This document shows positions 33,758-45,246 of a stretch of DNA of 64,000 nucleotides, piece by piece. The stretch lies in assembly GCA_011947345.1 (NCBI GenBank), contig JAAVTG010000489.1, positions 42,088-106,087 of the forward strand. The letters run 5' to 3'. The notes beneath the pieces were generated by a model, which did not search any database, had not been told where the DNA came from, and saw only the letters and a program-made list of their open reading frames with translations. The position numbers and the translations under genes were made by a program. Position 1 is the stretch's first letter, and each line of letters opens with the position of its first letter. This stretch comes from Phytophthora quininea (lineage: Eukaryota; Oomycota; Peronosporomycetes; Peronosporales; Peronosporaceae).

Positions 33758-35148
33758 TACCTTCTCACGTACACACACACAATTGTCAAAACCTGCATAC
33801 ATACACAAAAACAAACAACCACCACCAACACCGCACCCAACACACCAACACACACCTACGGACTACCCACTGCCACCACACATGCTCCTCCACCGCGGAT
33901 CGCGCATACACTCATCCCACGCGACGTCGGAAAACCAACAAAAACACCTCGGCACGGCACCCAACGCTGGACAACTCCACGCGCGCACGCCGCGACGACG
34001 CAGTCCGACGCGCTGCTCGCGAGCGTGTGCGTGCTCACCACCCTCAAGGTCACGAGCGCGGCCACAACAAACGGGCCGTGCTGCCAAGACATCACATTGG
34101 CTGATCCCGTAGCTGCTGCTCCAGTTCATACGTCTTTTGTCATTTGTCCATGGGTTTCACCAAGGCATCTACGGTGAAGCTAGGCATCAACAATGAAGCT
34201 AGGCAACAACGACGAAGCTGAGCGGTATTCTCGACAACAACGATAACCTTCTGCATCGCTCGACACTTCGTTCGCAACCCGCACTGGCTCAGCATTGGCT
34301 CGTGCTCGTCACTGCAAATCACTCCAGCTATCGACTCCCCATCAACACACGGCACTCCGCCTACCGACCCACTTAGGACACGGCTAAAACGTGTATGTGC
34401 GTTAGCGGTTAGGTACGACACCGCTCCTCTTTATACCTTGCCTTCTCCGTATCAAAACTCTGTCGCTTTGACTACAAAGACACGCTTGCCGTCATGGTCT
34501 TGCGTGATTGTTGATCTGAATTGCCCAAGCGCGCATGCCACTCAAAGCTCGCCACTCAAGGTTCGCCACTCAAAGCTCGCCTTCCTGCTGGAACGAAAAA
34601 CTGGAAGGCCGTAGTAGACAACTAAATCTTTCCAGCGAAGTGCTTGCTCTCTGGCTTAGCCCAGCCGACTAGGACGTGTTTTTATGGGTGGCGGATTATG
34701 AAAACCCTTGTTCAATATACGGGCATGTCACCAATGTCCAGACAGACGCCCATTGTCTTGGACAAATTAGCCCCGATCTTGGACCAGATAGCCCCAGACG
34801 GATGGATGGATGTTCCGTCCATGCTTGACCAGTCAAGCGTTCGTATGGCCTTCGAACTGACTGTGGGGAGATCTGGTCGGATTGGGTGCGGGCACACTTC
34901 TTTGCGAGGTCACTCCTTGGTCCTATCGCACACGAACGCTAACACAAGCCACCGTCTGGTGTGTGTAAACCCTCTGGGTGCGTGATGAAGCCGTTCAGCT
35001 GCGGGTAGGAAGCAAAAGAAAAGAGGACGAAAGCGGAGCATAATGCGCCGCGAATGAGCGCTGCCCCGTACCCCGAACGCCCCAAACTCGAGACAGCTCC
35101 GCGCACGGAACTCCCTCGCGTCCTAGCGCACGACCGCAAAGAAGCAAG

Positions 35149-35221
35149 CACCCCCGTGGGGCTCGAACCCACGACCACTGGCTTAAAAGGCCAGCGCTCT
35201 ACCGACTGAGCTAGACGGGTG
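35149..35221 (-). tRNA. tRNA-Lys(UUU)-like gene, copy 5
   Basis: Same 73 nt. The 5' flank on the sense strand has a slightly shorter GT run and a one-base deletion near 35379 compared with its neighbours. Confidence 0.8.
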
Positions 35222-36605
35222 TACCTTCTCACGTACACACACACATTGTCAAAACCTGCATACATACACAAAAACAAACAACCACCACCAACACCGCACC
35301 CAACACACCAACACACACCTACGGACTACCCACTGCCACCACACATGCTCCTCCACCGCGGATCGCGCATACACTCATCCACGCGACGTCGGAAAACCAA
35401 CAAAAACACCTCGGCACGGCACCCAACGCTGGACAACTCCACGCGCGCACGCCGCGACGACGCAGTCCGACGCGCTGCTCGCGAGCGTGTGCGTGCTCAC
35501 CACCCTCAAGGTCACGAGCGCGGCCACAACAAACGGGCCGTGCTGCCAAGACATCACATTGGCTGATCCCGTAGCTGCTGCTCCAGTTCATACGTCTTTT
35601 GTCATTTGTCCATGGGTTTCACCAAGGCATCTACGGTGAAGCTAGGCATCAACAATGAAGCTAGGCAACAACGACGAAGCTGAGCGGTATTCTCGACAAC
35701 AACGATAACCTTCTGCATCGCTCGACACTTCGTTCGCAACCCGCACTGGCTCAGCATTGGCTCGTGCTCGTCACTGCAAATCACTCCAGCTATCGACTCC
35801 CCATCAACACACGGCACTCCGCCTACCGACCCACTTAGGACACGGCTAAAACGTGTATGTGCGTTAGCGGTTAGGTACGACACCGCTCCCTTTATACCTT
35901 GCCTTCTCCGTATCAAAACTCTGTCGCTTTGACTACAAAGACACGCTTGCCGTCATGGTCTTGCGTGATTGTTGATCTGAATTGCCCAAGCGCGCATGCC
36001 ACTCAAAGCTCGCCACTCAAGGTTCGCCACTCAAAGCTCGCCTTCCTGCTGGAACGAAAAACTGGAAGGCCGTAGTAGACAACTAAATCTTTCCAGCGAA
36101 GTGCTTGCTCTCTGGCTTAGCCCAGCCGACTAGGACGTGTTTTTATGGGTGGCGGATTATGAAAACCCTTGTTCAATATACGGGCATGTCACCAATGTCC
36201 AGACAGACGCCCATTGTCTTGGACAAATTAGCCCCGATCTTGGACCAGATAGCCCCAGACGGATGGATGGATGTTCCGTCCATGCTTGACCAGTCAAGCG
36301 TTCGTATGGCCTTCGAACTGACTGTGGGGAGATCTGGTCGGATTGGGTGCGGGCACACTTCTTTGCGAGGTCACTCCTTGGTCCTATCGCACACGAACGC
36401 ACACACAAGCCACCGTCTGGGTGTGTGCCTCTGGGTGCGTGATGAAGAAGTTCAGCTGCGGGTAGGAAGCAAAAGAAAAGAGGACGAAAGCGGAGCATAA
36501 TGCGCCGCGAATGAGCGCTGCCCCGTACCCCGAACGCCCCAAACTCGAGACAGCTCCGCGCACAGAACTCCCTCGCGTCCTAGCGCACGACCGCAAAGAA
36601 GCAAG

Positions 36606-36678
36606 CACCCCCGTGGGGCTCGAACCCACGACCACTGGCTTAAAAGGCCAGCGCTCTACCGACTGAGCTAGACGGGTG
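36606..36678 (-). tRNA. tRNA-Lys(UUU)-like gene, copy 6
   Basis: Same 73 nt. This unit has a short deletion and substitutions near 36400-36450, downstream of the tRNA on its sense strand. Confidence 0.8.
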
Positions 36679-38068
36679 TACCTTCTCACGTACACACACA
36701 CAATTGTCAAAACCTGCATACATACACAAAAACAAACAACCACCACCAACACCGCACCCAACACACCAACACACACCTACGGACTACCCACTGCCACCAC
36801 ACATGCTCCTCCACCGCGGATCGCGCATACACTCATCCCACGCGACGTCGGAAAACCAACAAAAACACCTCGGCACGGCACCCAACGCTGGACAACTCCA
36901 CGCGCGCACGCCGCGACGACGCAGTCCGACGCGCTGCTCGCGAGCGTGTGCGTGCTCACCACCCTCAAGGTCACGAGCGCGGCCACAACAAACGGGCCGT
37001 GCTGCCAAGACATCACATTGGCTGATCCCGTAGCTGCTGCTCCAGTTCATACGTCTTTTGTCATTTGTCCATGGGTTTCACCAAGGCATCTACGGTGAAG
37101 CTAGGCATCAACAATGAAGCTAGGCAACAACGACGAAGCTGAGCGGTATTCTCGACAACAACGATAACCTTCTGCATCGCTCGACACTTCGTTCGCAACC
37201 CGCACTGGCTCAGCATTGGCTCGTGCTCGTCACTGCAAATCACTCCAGCTATCGACTCCCCATCAACACACGGCACTCCGCCTACCGACCCACTTAGGAC
37301 ACGGCTAAAACGTGTATGTGCGTTAGCGGTTAGGTACGACACCGCTCTCTTTATACCTTGCCTTCTCCGTATCGAAACTCTGTCACTTTGACTGTAAAGA
37401 CACACTTGCCGTCATGGTCTTGCGTGATTGTTGATCTGAATTGCCCAAGCGCGCATGCCACTCAAAGCTCGCCACTCAAGGTTCGCCACTCAAAGCTCGC
37501 CTTCCTGCTGGAACGAAAAACTGGAAGGCCGTAGTAGACAACTAAATCTTTCCAGCGAAGTGCTTGCTCTCTGGCTTAGCCCAGCCGACTAGGACGTGTT
37601 TTTATGGGTGGCGGATTATGAAAACCCTTGTTCAATATACGGGCATGTCACCAATGTCCAGACAGACGCCCATTGTCTTGGACAAATTAGCCCCGATCTT
37701 GGACCAGATAGCCCCAGACGGATGGATGGATGTTCCGTCCATGCTTGACCAGTCAAGCGTTCGTATGGCCTTCGAACTGACTGTGGGGAGATCTGGTCGG
37801 ATTGGGTGCGGGCACACTTCTTTGCGAGGTCACTCCTTGGTCCTATCGCACACGAACGCTAACACAAGCCACCGTCTGGTGTGTGTAAACCCTCTGGGTG
37901 CGTGATGAAGCCGTTCAGCTGCGGGTAGGAAGCAAAAGAAAAGAGGACGAAAGCGGAGCATAATGCGCCGCGAATGAGCGCTGCCCCGTACCCCGAACGC
38001 CCCAAACTCGAGACAGCTCCGCGCACAGAACTCCCTCGCGTCCTAGCGCACGACCGCAAAGAAGCAAG

Positions 38069-38141
38069 CACCCCCGTGGGGCTCGAACCCACGACCACTG
38101 GCTTAAAAGGCCAGCGCTCTACCGACTGAGCTAGACGGGTG
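38069..38141 (-). tRNA. tRNA-Lys(UUU)-like gene, copy 7
   Basis: Same 73 nt with flanks like copies 2 and 4. Confidence 0.8.
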
Positions 38142-39532
38142 TACCTTCTCACGTACACACACACAATTGTCAAAACCTGCATACATACACAAAAACAAAC
38201 AACCACCACCAACACCGCACCCAACACACCAACACACACCTACGGACTACCCACTGCCACCACACATGCTCCTCCACCGCGGATCGCGCATACACTCATC
38301 CCACGCGACGTCGGAAAACCAACAAAAACACCTCGGCACGGCACCCAACGCTGGACAACTCCACGCGCGCACGCCGCGACGACGCAGTCCGACGCGCTGC
38401 TCGCGAGCGTGTGCGTGCTCACCACCCTCAAGGTCACGAGCGCGGCCACAACAAACGGGCCGTGCTGCCAAGACATCACATTGGCTGATCCCGTAGCTGC
38501 TGCTCCAGTTCATACGTCTTTTGTCATTTGTCCATGGGTTTCACCAAGGCATCTACGGTGAAGCTAGGCATCAACAATGAAGCTAGGCAACAACGACGAA
38601 GCTGAGCGGTATTCTCGACAACAACGATAACCTTCTGCATCGCTCGACACTTCGTTCGCAACCCGCACTGGCTCAGCATTGGCTCGTGCTCGTCACTGCA
38701 AATCACTCCAGCTATCGACTCCCCATCAACACACGGCACTCCGCCTACCGACCCACTTAGGACACGGCTAAAACGTGTATGTGCGTTAGCGGTTAGGTAC
38801 GACACCGCTCTCTCTTTATACCTTGCCTTCTCCGTATCGAAACTCTGTCACTTTGACTGTAAAGACACACTTGCCGTCATGGTCTTGCGTGATTGTTGAT
38901 CTGAATTGCCCAAGCGCGCATGCCACTCAAAGCTCGCCACTCAAGGTTCGCCACTCAAAGCTCGCCTTCCTGCTGGAACGAAAAACTGGAAGGCCGTAGT
39001 AGACAACTAAATCTTTCCAGCGAAGTGCTTGCTCTCTGGCTTAGCCCAGCCGACTAGGACGTGTTTTTATGGGTGGCGGATTATGAAAACCCTTGTTCAA
39101 TATACGGGCATGTCACCAATGTCCAGACAGACGCCCATTGTCTTGGACAAATTAGCCCCGATCTTGGACCAGATAGCCCCAGACGGATGGATGGATGTTC
39201 CGTCCATGCTTGACCAGTCAAGCGTTCGTATGGCCTTCGAACTGACTGTGGGGAGATCTGGTCGGATTGGGTGCGGGCACACTTCTTTGCGAGGTCACTC
39301 CTTGGTCCTATCGCACACGAACGCTAACACAAGCCACCGTCTGGTGTGTGTAAACCCTCTGGGTGCGTGATGAAGCCGTTCAGCTGCGGGTAGGAAGCAA
39401 AAGAAAGAGGACGAAAGCGGAGCATAATGCGCCGCGAATGAGCGCTGCCCCGTACCCCGAACGCCCCAAACTCGAGACAGCTCCGCGCACAGAACTCCCT
39501 CGCGTCCTAGCGCACGACCGCAAAGAAGCAAG

Positions 39533-39605
39533 CACCCCCGTGGGGCTCGAACCCACGACCACTGGCTTAAAAGGCCAGCGCTCTACCGACTGAGCTAGAC
39601 GGGTG
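39533..39605 (-). tRNA. tRNA-Lys(UUU)-like gene, copy 8
   Basis: Same 73 nt. One A is missing from the downstream A/T-rich terminator-like stretch near 39404 compared with most copies. Confidence 0.8.
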
Positions 39606-40996
39606 TACCTTCTCACGTACACACACACAATTGTCAAAACCTGCATACATACACAAAAACAAACAACCACCACCAACACCGCACCCAACACACCAACACA
39701 CACCTACGGACTACCCACTGCCACCACACATGCTCCTCCACCGCGGATCGCGCATACACTCATCCCACGCGACGTCGGAAAACCAACAAAAACACCCTCG
39801 GCACGGCACCCAACGCTGGACAACTCCACGCGCGCACGCCGCGACGACGCAGTCCGACGCGCTGCTCGCGAGCGTGTGCGTGCTCACCACCCTCAAGGTC
39901 ACGAGCGCGGCCACAACAAACGGGCCGTGCTGCCAAGACATCACATTGGCTGATCCCGTAGCTGCTGCTCCAGTTCATACGTCTTTTGTCATTTGTCCAT
40001 GGGTTTCACCAAGGCATCTACGGTGAAGCTAGGCATCAACAATGAAGCTAGGCAACAACGACGAAGCTGAGCGGTATTCTCGACAACAACGATAACCTTC
40101 TGCATCGCTCGACACTTCGTTCGCAACCCGCACTGGCTCAGCATTGGCTCGTGCTCGTCACTGCAAATCACTCCAGCTATCGACTCCCCATCAACACACG
40201 GCACTCCGCCTACCGACCCACTTAGGACACGGCTAAAACGTGTATGTGCGTTAGCGGTTAGGTACGACACCGCTCTCTTTTATACCTTGCCTTCTCCGTA
40301 TCGAAACTCTGTCACTTTGACTGTAAAGACACACTTGCCGTCATGGTCTTGCGTGATTGTTGATCTGAATTGCCCAAGCGCGCATGCCACTCAAAGCTCG
40401 CCACTCAAAGTTCGCCACTCAAAGCTCGCCTTCCTGCTGGAACGAAAAACTGGAAGGCCGTAGTAGACAACTAAATCTTTCCAGCGAAGTGCTTGCTCTC
40501 TGGCTTAGTCCAGCCGACTAGGACGTGTTTTTATGGGTGGCGGATTATGAAAACCCTTGTTCAATATACGGGCATGTCACCAATGTCCAGACAGACGCCC
40601 ATTGTCTTGGACAAATTAGCCCCGATCTTGGACCAGATAGCCCCAGACGGATGGATGGATGTTCCGTCCATGCTTGACCAGTCAAGCGTTCGTATGGCCT
40701 TCGAACTGACTGTGGGGAGATCTGGTCGGATTGGGTGCGGGCACACTTCTTTGCGAGGTCACTCCTTGGTCCTATCGCACACGAACGCTAACACAAGCCA
40801 CCGTCTGGTGTGTGTAAACCCTCTGGGTGCGTGATGAAGCCGTTCAGCTGCGGGTAGGAAGCAAAAAAAAGAGGACGAAAGCGGAGCATAATGCGCCGCG
40901 AATGAGCGCTGCCCCGTACCCCGAACGCCCCAAACTCGAGACAGCTCCGCGCACGGAACTCCCTCGCGTCCTAGCGCACGACCGCAAAGAAGCAAG

Positions 40997-41069
40997 CACC
41001 CCCGTGGGGCTCGAACCCACGACCACTGGCTTAAAAGGCCAGCGCTCTACCGACTGAGCTAGACGGGTG
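40997..41069 (-). tRNA. tRNA-Lys(UUU)-like gene, copy 9
   Basis: Same 73 nt. It is the last copy before the array breaks at 41429. Its terminator-like stretch near 40862 has become one run of eight A on the plus strand (eight T in the sense strand). Confidence 0.8.
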
Positions 41070-41493
41070 TACCTTCTCACGTACACACACACAATTGTCA
41101 AAACCTGCATACATACACAAAAACAAACAACCACCACCAACACCGCACCCAACACACCAACACACACCTACGGACTACCCACTGCCACCACACATGCTCC
41201 TCCACCGCGGATCGCGCATACACTCATCCCACGCGACGTCGGAAAACCAACAAAAACACCTCGGCACGGCACCCAACGCTGGACAACTCCACGCGCGCAC
41301 GCCGCGACGACGCAGTCCGACGCGCTGCTCGCGAGCGTGTGCGTGCTCACCACCCTCAAGGTCACGAGCGCGGCCACAACAAACGGGCCGTGCTGCCAAG
41401 ACATCACATTGGCTGATCCCGTAGCTGCTTGAACGAAGAATTAGATAGTCGAATGTGTCTAGCAATAGAGACCTTTCGAGGCTCGCTCAGTTT

Positions 41494-42293
41494 GGGCGTG
41501 TTTGACTTGCACCTCAAACAGCTGGTTCACAGGGTAAATAGCTGGTTGGATCTTGAAATAGCAATTTCGTTATAAACGTGAAGTGAAACACACCAACGCT
41601 GAAAGAGCTGGTTCATCACAAAATGACTGGTTCTGAAATTCACCGAGGAGGTGTTTTTCGCAACCAGCAATTTTGCCATCCTCTGAGTAGCGACACCCGT
41701 TCATTTTGCAAATCGACTCCCATGGAAACACCCGCCAAAAAGCCCCGGCGTACTTGGACTCGACGCGAGGAGACCCAGCTCCTACAGTACTACGCAACGA
41801 TGCGTCACTGAAGACTGACAAGGGCATTAAGTCTAAGGCGTGGACACTCATTGTCTCGCGTTTTGCCAAGGACGGGATTGCAGCCAACAAAGTCGTACAC
41901 TTGCTTTCCCATGCGAAAATGATCACGAAAAAGGAAGGGGTTTATGCTGCTGTAGATCTGCTCGAAAAGCGTCCACCTCCTACGTGAAGGAGACGTGGTA
42001 TTCCTGGGGCGCTACTGTTGTTCGCTTGGAGCATGACAGCAAGTGCTTGCAACAGCCATAGTTCGTCTTCGTCGTCGCCACTCATATTTGGTTTTGGCTG
42101 TACGCCGCTCCCTCCAGGTAAATTGCCTGGCTATAGATTGAAGTCAATAGTGACCAGCTGGTGATGCAGCTCCTTTGAACTGAAACACATCGTGCCATTA
42201 TGTGAGTTGTGGTGCAGATTCTACATAGCTCGTTTAGTTTCAAATCGCTATTTTAAACATCCGGCTTTTTGTAATTTCAAGTCGAACACGCCC
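41494..42293. mobile_element. Short 800-bp element with 16-bp terminal inverted repeats
   Basis: The left end GGGCGTGTTTGACTTG (41494-41509) is the reverse complement of CAAGTCGAACACGCCC (42278-42293) with one mismatch. Between them lies a SANT/Myb-like frame. PIF/Harbinger elements carry a Myb-like protein as well as a transposase, so this may be a deletion derivative or the Myb half of one. The three flanking bases are TTT on the left and TTA on the right, only a near match to the TWA target duplication of Harbinger elements. Confidence 0.55.
41722..41987 (+). pseudogene. SANT/Myb-like DNA-binding protein of a Harbinger element, frameshifted
   Basis: It begins METPAKKPRRTWTRREETQLLQYY and, after a frame change near 41808, continues KGIKSKAWTLIVSRFAKDG and NKVVHLLSHAKMI. 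The spacing of the two Trp and the following hydrophobic residues fits a Myb/SANT helix-turn-helix as found beside Harbinger transposases. About 88 residues in all. It lies inside the 800-bp inverted-repeat element and about 0.5 kb upstream of a Harbinger transposase relic on the same strand. Confidence 0.5.
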
Positions 42294-42830
42294 TTATTGT
42301 TTATGGAATCGAGCTCGATCCAGCAATCGGTAAACTGTAAACGAGTAAGTTTTGCTGTCGAAGCTGCGCGACCTTTGGGTTTGAGGATCTAACGGGTACT
42401 CGCGCGGAGCAGGTCGGTCGAGCTTAACCGGCCATTCGCCGCCAAATGGCGGGCCCGGCGACCGAGTGTTTCCATGTTATTGCTCTTCTTCAAGTGCTCG
42501 ACGACCTGGAACTATCCATTGCTGCTGCAAGGGTGGTTCAACAGTGCAACCCGCTAGAGTATCCTCTGGTTCCGGACGTCCGCGTTGACCTCAGCACGTA
42601 ACCAGATGCCGACGCTCATACCGACTTCCGGTTTACGTGTCCCCAGCTAATCGAGCAGTCAGTTGTCATGTGCATTCCTCACGTGTTTTTTCGGGAGCAG
42701 GATATCGCATTTTGGGCGGAGGCACTGGCAGTGCTCTGCTACCGCCTATCGTACCCTGGAAAACTGTCTAGAGTCAGGAAGCAGTTTGGTCGGTCTGATT
42801 CTTCATGCAGTCGTATCATCACGGACTTGC

Positions 42831-42889
42831 GTAAGTACGCGCTTGCTAACAAGTGCACTACTAACTTGTGCTAATCGCACTTTGTGCAG
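42831..42889 (+). other. Spliceosomal intron in the Harbinger relic
   Basis: Begins GTAAGT, contains ACTACTAACTTG as a branch site, ends GTGCAG; 59 nt, typical of oomycete introns. Confidence 0.6.
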
Positions 42890-43181
42890 ACTGCTTTCTG
42901 GACGAAAATGGGAGCACACTCTATTTTTCAACGATCGTGTGTATGCATCGCGCCACGACGGGTATGTCAGTGCTGTATTGCAGAGCGTGTGTCGATGTTT
43001 ATCGACGGTACGAAGGCCTTCATTTGCCGTCCAGGCAAACGCAAAGGATTTTTTGAACTGTAAACGGAGTGCTCAACAATATTCCCATTGGAGATGGTGA
43101 AAACTTACAGAAGGCATGTTGCAGTGGCCACAAACGGCGCCATTGTCTAAACTTTCAAGGTGTCTGCACACCTGATGGCAA

Positions 43182-43232
43182 GTTGGTTGTGTTCTCATGA
43201 TATTTTGCGCGTACTAACTGTTGCATTTACAG
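43182..43232 (+). other. Second spliceosomal intron in the Harbinger relic
   Basis: GT at 43182, branch site TACTAAC, ends TTACAG at 43232; 51 nt. Removing it joins two conserved transposase blocks in frame. Confidence 0.65.
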
Positions 43233-43707
43233 GTCTCTGCATGTCGTTTTTGGTCCTGTAGAAGGTGTCCGCCACGACGCTACAATGGTCTCTCAAAGCC
43301 GACTCATGCCTTACCTGAGCCAGCACCCGGTGCTTAAAACTGGAGCAACAGCTACGGGATCAGCCAATGTGATGTCTTGGCAGCACGGCCCGTTTGTTGT
43401 GGCCGCGCTCGTGACCTTGAGGGTGGTGAGCACGCACACGCTCGCGAGCAGCGCGTCGGACTGCGTCGTCGCGGCGTGCGCGCGTGGAGTTGTCCAGCGT
43501 TGGGTGCCGTGCCGAGGGTGTTTTTGTTGGTTTTCCGACGTCGCGTGGGATGAGTGTATGCGCGATCCGCGGTGGAGGAGCATGTGTGGTGGCAGTGGGT
43601 AGTCCGTAGGTGTGTGTTGGTGTGTTGGGTGCGGTGTTGGTGGTGGTTGTTTGTTTTTGTGTATGTATGCAGGTTTTGACAATTGTGTGTGTGTACGTGA
43701 GAAGGTA

Positions 43708-43780
43708 CACCCGTCTAGCTCAGTCGGTAGAGCGCTGGCCTTTTAAGCCAGTGGTCGTGGGTTCGAGCCCCACGGGGGTG
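43708..43780 (+). tRNA. tRNA-Lys(UUU)-like gene, copy 10 (inverted array)
   Basis: Same 73 nt as the minus-strand copies. In this orientation the first oligo-T run after the tRNA is at 43908-43911, about 127 nt past the tRNA end. Confidence 0.8.
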
Positions 43781-44494
43781 CTTGCTTCTTTGCGGTCGTG
43801 CGCTAGGACGCGAGGGAGTTCTGTGCGCGGAGCTGTCTCGAGTTTGGGGCGTTCGGGGTACGGGGGCAGCGCTCATTCGCGGCGCATTATGCTCCGCTTT
43901 CGTCCTCTTTTCTTTTGCTTCCTACCCGCAGCTGAACGGCTTCATCACGCACCCAGAGGGTTTACACACACCAGACGGTGGCTTGTGTTAGCGTTCGTGT
44001 GCGATAGGACCAAGGAGTGACCTCGCAAAGAAGTGTGCCCGCACCCAATCCGACCAGATCTCCCCACAGTCAGTTCGAAGGCCATACGAACGCTTGACTG
44101 GTCAAGCATGGACGGAACATCCATCCATCCGTCTGGGGCTATCTGGTCCAAGATCGGGGCTAATTTGTCCAAGACAATGGGCGTCTGTCTGGACATTGGT
44201 GACATGCCCGTATATTGAACAAGGGTTTTCATAATCCGCCACCCATAAAAACACGTCCTAGTCGGCTGGGCTAAGCCAGAGAGCAAGCACTTCGCTGGAA
44301 AGATTTAGTTGTCTACTACGGCCTTCCAGTTTTTCGTTCCAGCAGGAAGGCGAGCTTTGAGTGGCGAACCTTGAGTGGCGAGCTTTGAGTGGCATGCGCG
44401 CTTGGGCAATTCAGATCAACAATCACGCAAGACCATGACGGCAAGTGTGTCTTTACAGTCAAAGTGACAGAGTTTCGATACGGAGAAGGCAAGG

Positions 44495-44527
44495 TATAAA
44501 GAGAGAGCGGTGTCGTACCTAACCGCT
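44495..44527 (+). promoter_or_regulatory. TATA-like box followed by a small hairpin, representative unit
   Basis: TATAAA at 44495-44500 is followed after five bases by a 6-bp inverted repeat, AGCGGT (44506-44511) and ACCGCT (44522-44527). The motif recurs in most units but is lost or altered in some (for example near 32970 and in the first full unit near 30035). It lies about 0.7 kb upstream of the next tRNA on the same strand, so its target transcript is unclear. Confidence 0.4.
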
Positions 44528-45173
44528 AACGCACATACACGTTTTAGCCGTGTCCTAAGTGGGTCGGTAGGCGGAGTGCCGTGTGTTGATGGGGAGTCGA
44601 TAGCTGGAGTGATTTGCAGTGACGAGCACGAGCCAATGCTGAGCCAGTGCGGGTTGCGAACGAAGTGTCGAGCGATGCAGAAGGTTATCGTTGTTGTCGA
44701 GAATACCGCTCAGCTTCGTCGTTGTTGCCTAGCTTCATTGTTGATGCCTAGCTTCACCGTAGATGCCTTGGTGAAACCCATGGACAAATGACAAAAGACG
44801 TATGAACTGGAGCAGCAGCTACGGGATCAGCCAATGTGATGTCTTGGCCGCACGGCCCGTTTGTTGTGGCCGCGCTCGTGACCTTGAGGGTGGTGAGCAC
44901 GCACACGCTCGCGAGCAGCGCGTCGGACTGCGTCGTCGCGGCGTGCGCGCGTGGAGTTGTCCAGCGTTGGGTGCCGTGCCGAGGTGTTTTTGTTGGTTTT
45001 CCGACGTCGCGTGGGATGAGTGTATGCGCGATCCGCGGTGGAGGAGCATGTGTGGTGGCAGTGGGTAGTCCGTAGGTGTGTGTTGGTGTGTTGGGTGCGG
45101 TGTTGGTGGTGGTTGTTTGTTTTTGTGTATGTATGCAGGTTTTGACAATTGTGTGTGTGTACGTGAGAAGGTA

Positions 45174-45246
45174 CACCCGTCTAGCTCAGTCGGTAGAGCG
45201 CTGGCCTTTTAAGCCAGTGGTCGTGGGTTCGAGCCCCACGGGGGTG
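45174..45246 (+). tRNA. tRNA-Lys(UUU)-like gene, copy 11 (inverted array)
   Basis: Same 73 nt. The satellite ends 66 nt downstream, so this copy has lost the usual tail and its oligo-T run; a different T run occurs near 45341 (atatttttccgg). Confidence 0.8.

Larger units (their letters stand above)
28876..41429 (-). repeat. Tandem satellite of about 1.46-kb units, each with one tRNA-Lys-like gene
   Basis: The same sequence recurs with starts (at the phrase attgtcttggacaaattag) near 28894, 30356, 31825, 33288, 34752, 36213, 37672, 39137 and 40601, giving spacings of 1459-1469 bases. Copies are nearly identical. The first, at the edge, is the most diverged, and the array stops abruptly inside the unit at 41429. 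Each unit holds, in the sense of its tRNA: the tRNA, a GC-rich tail to an oligo-T stretch, a region with direct GATGGATGGAT steps, a 14-bp minisatellite in three steps (CCACTCAARGYTCG form), a TATA-like box with a small hairpin, and a GT-rich stretch before the next tRNA. Most differences between units lie around the TATA-like box and its CT run. Confidence 0.92.
42470..43337 (+). pseudogene. PIF/Harbinger-type transposase relic with spliceosomal introns
   Basis: Pieces read in order on the plus strand: FRFTCPQLIEQSVVM, EALAVLCYRLSYPGKLSRV, FGRSDSSCSRIITDL, MFIDGTKAFICRPGKRKG (first Asp of the DDE site), SGHKRRHCLNFQGVCTPDGK and VFGPVEGVRHDATMVSQS (second Asp region). These are the typical blocks of the HARBI1-like DDE family. 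Two GT-AG introns fit, 42831-42889 and 43182-43232, both with TACTAAC-type branch sites; joining across the second keeps the frame (DGK to SLHVVF). There is at least one in-frame stop near 42600 and a frame change near 42985. The gene is cut off after LMPYLSQHP, where the inverted satellite begins, so the catalytic Glu region is missing. Confidence 0.7.

Noticed and set aside
28876..41429. CRISPR array or rDNA/5S array as explanation of the tandem repeat
   Set aside because: Units of 1.46 kb without short direct repeats and spacers exclude CRISPR; no rRNA sequence was recognised in the unit.
43775..43800. U6 snRNA-like start (GTGCTTGCTTC) after the tRNA
   Set aside because: Only about 11 bases match; the ACAGAGA and AGC-triad regions of U6 are absent downstream.
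43610..44020. 136-codon frame running through the tRNA gene in the satellite
   Set aside because: It translates the tRNA itself and GT-rich DNA; no coding signal.
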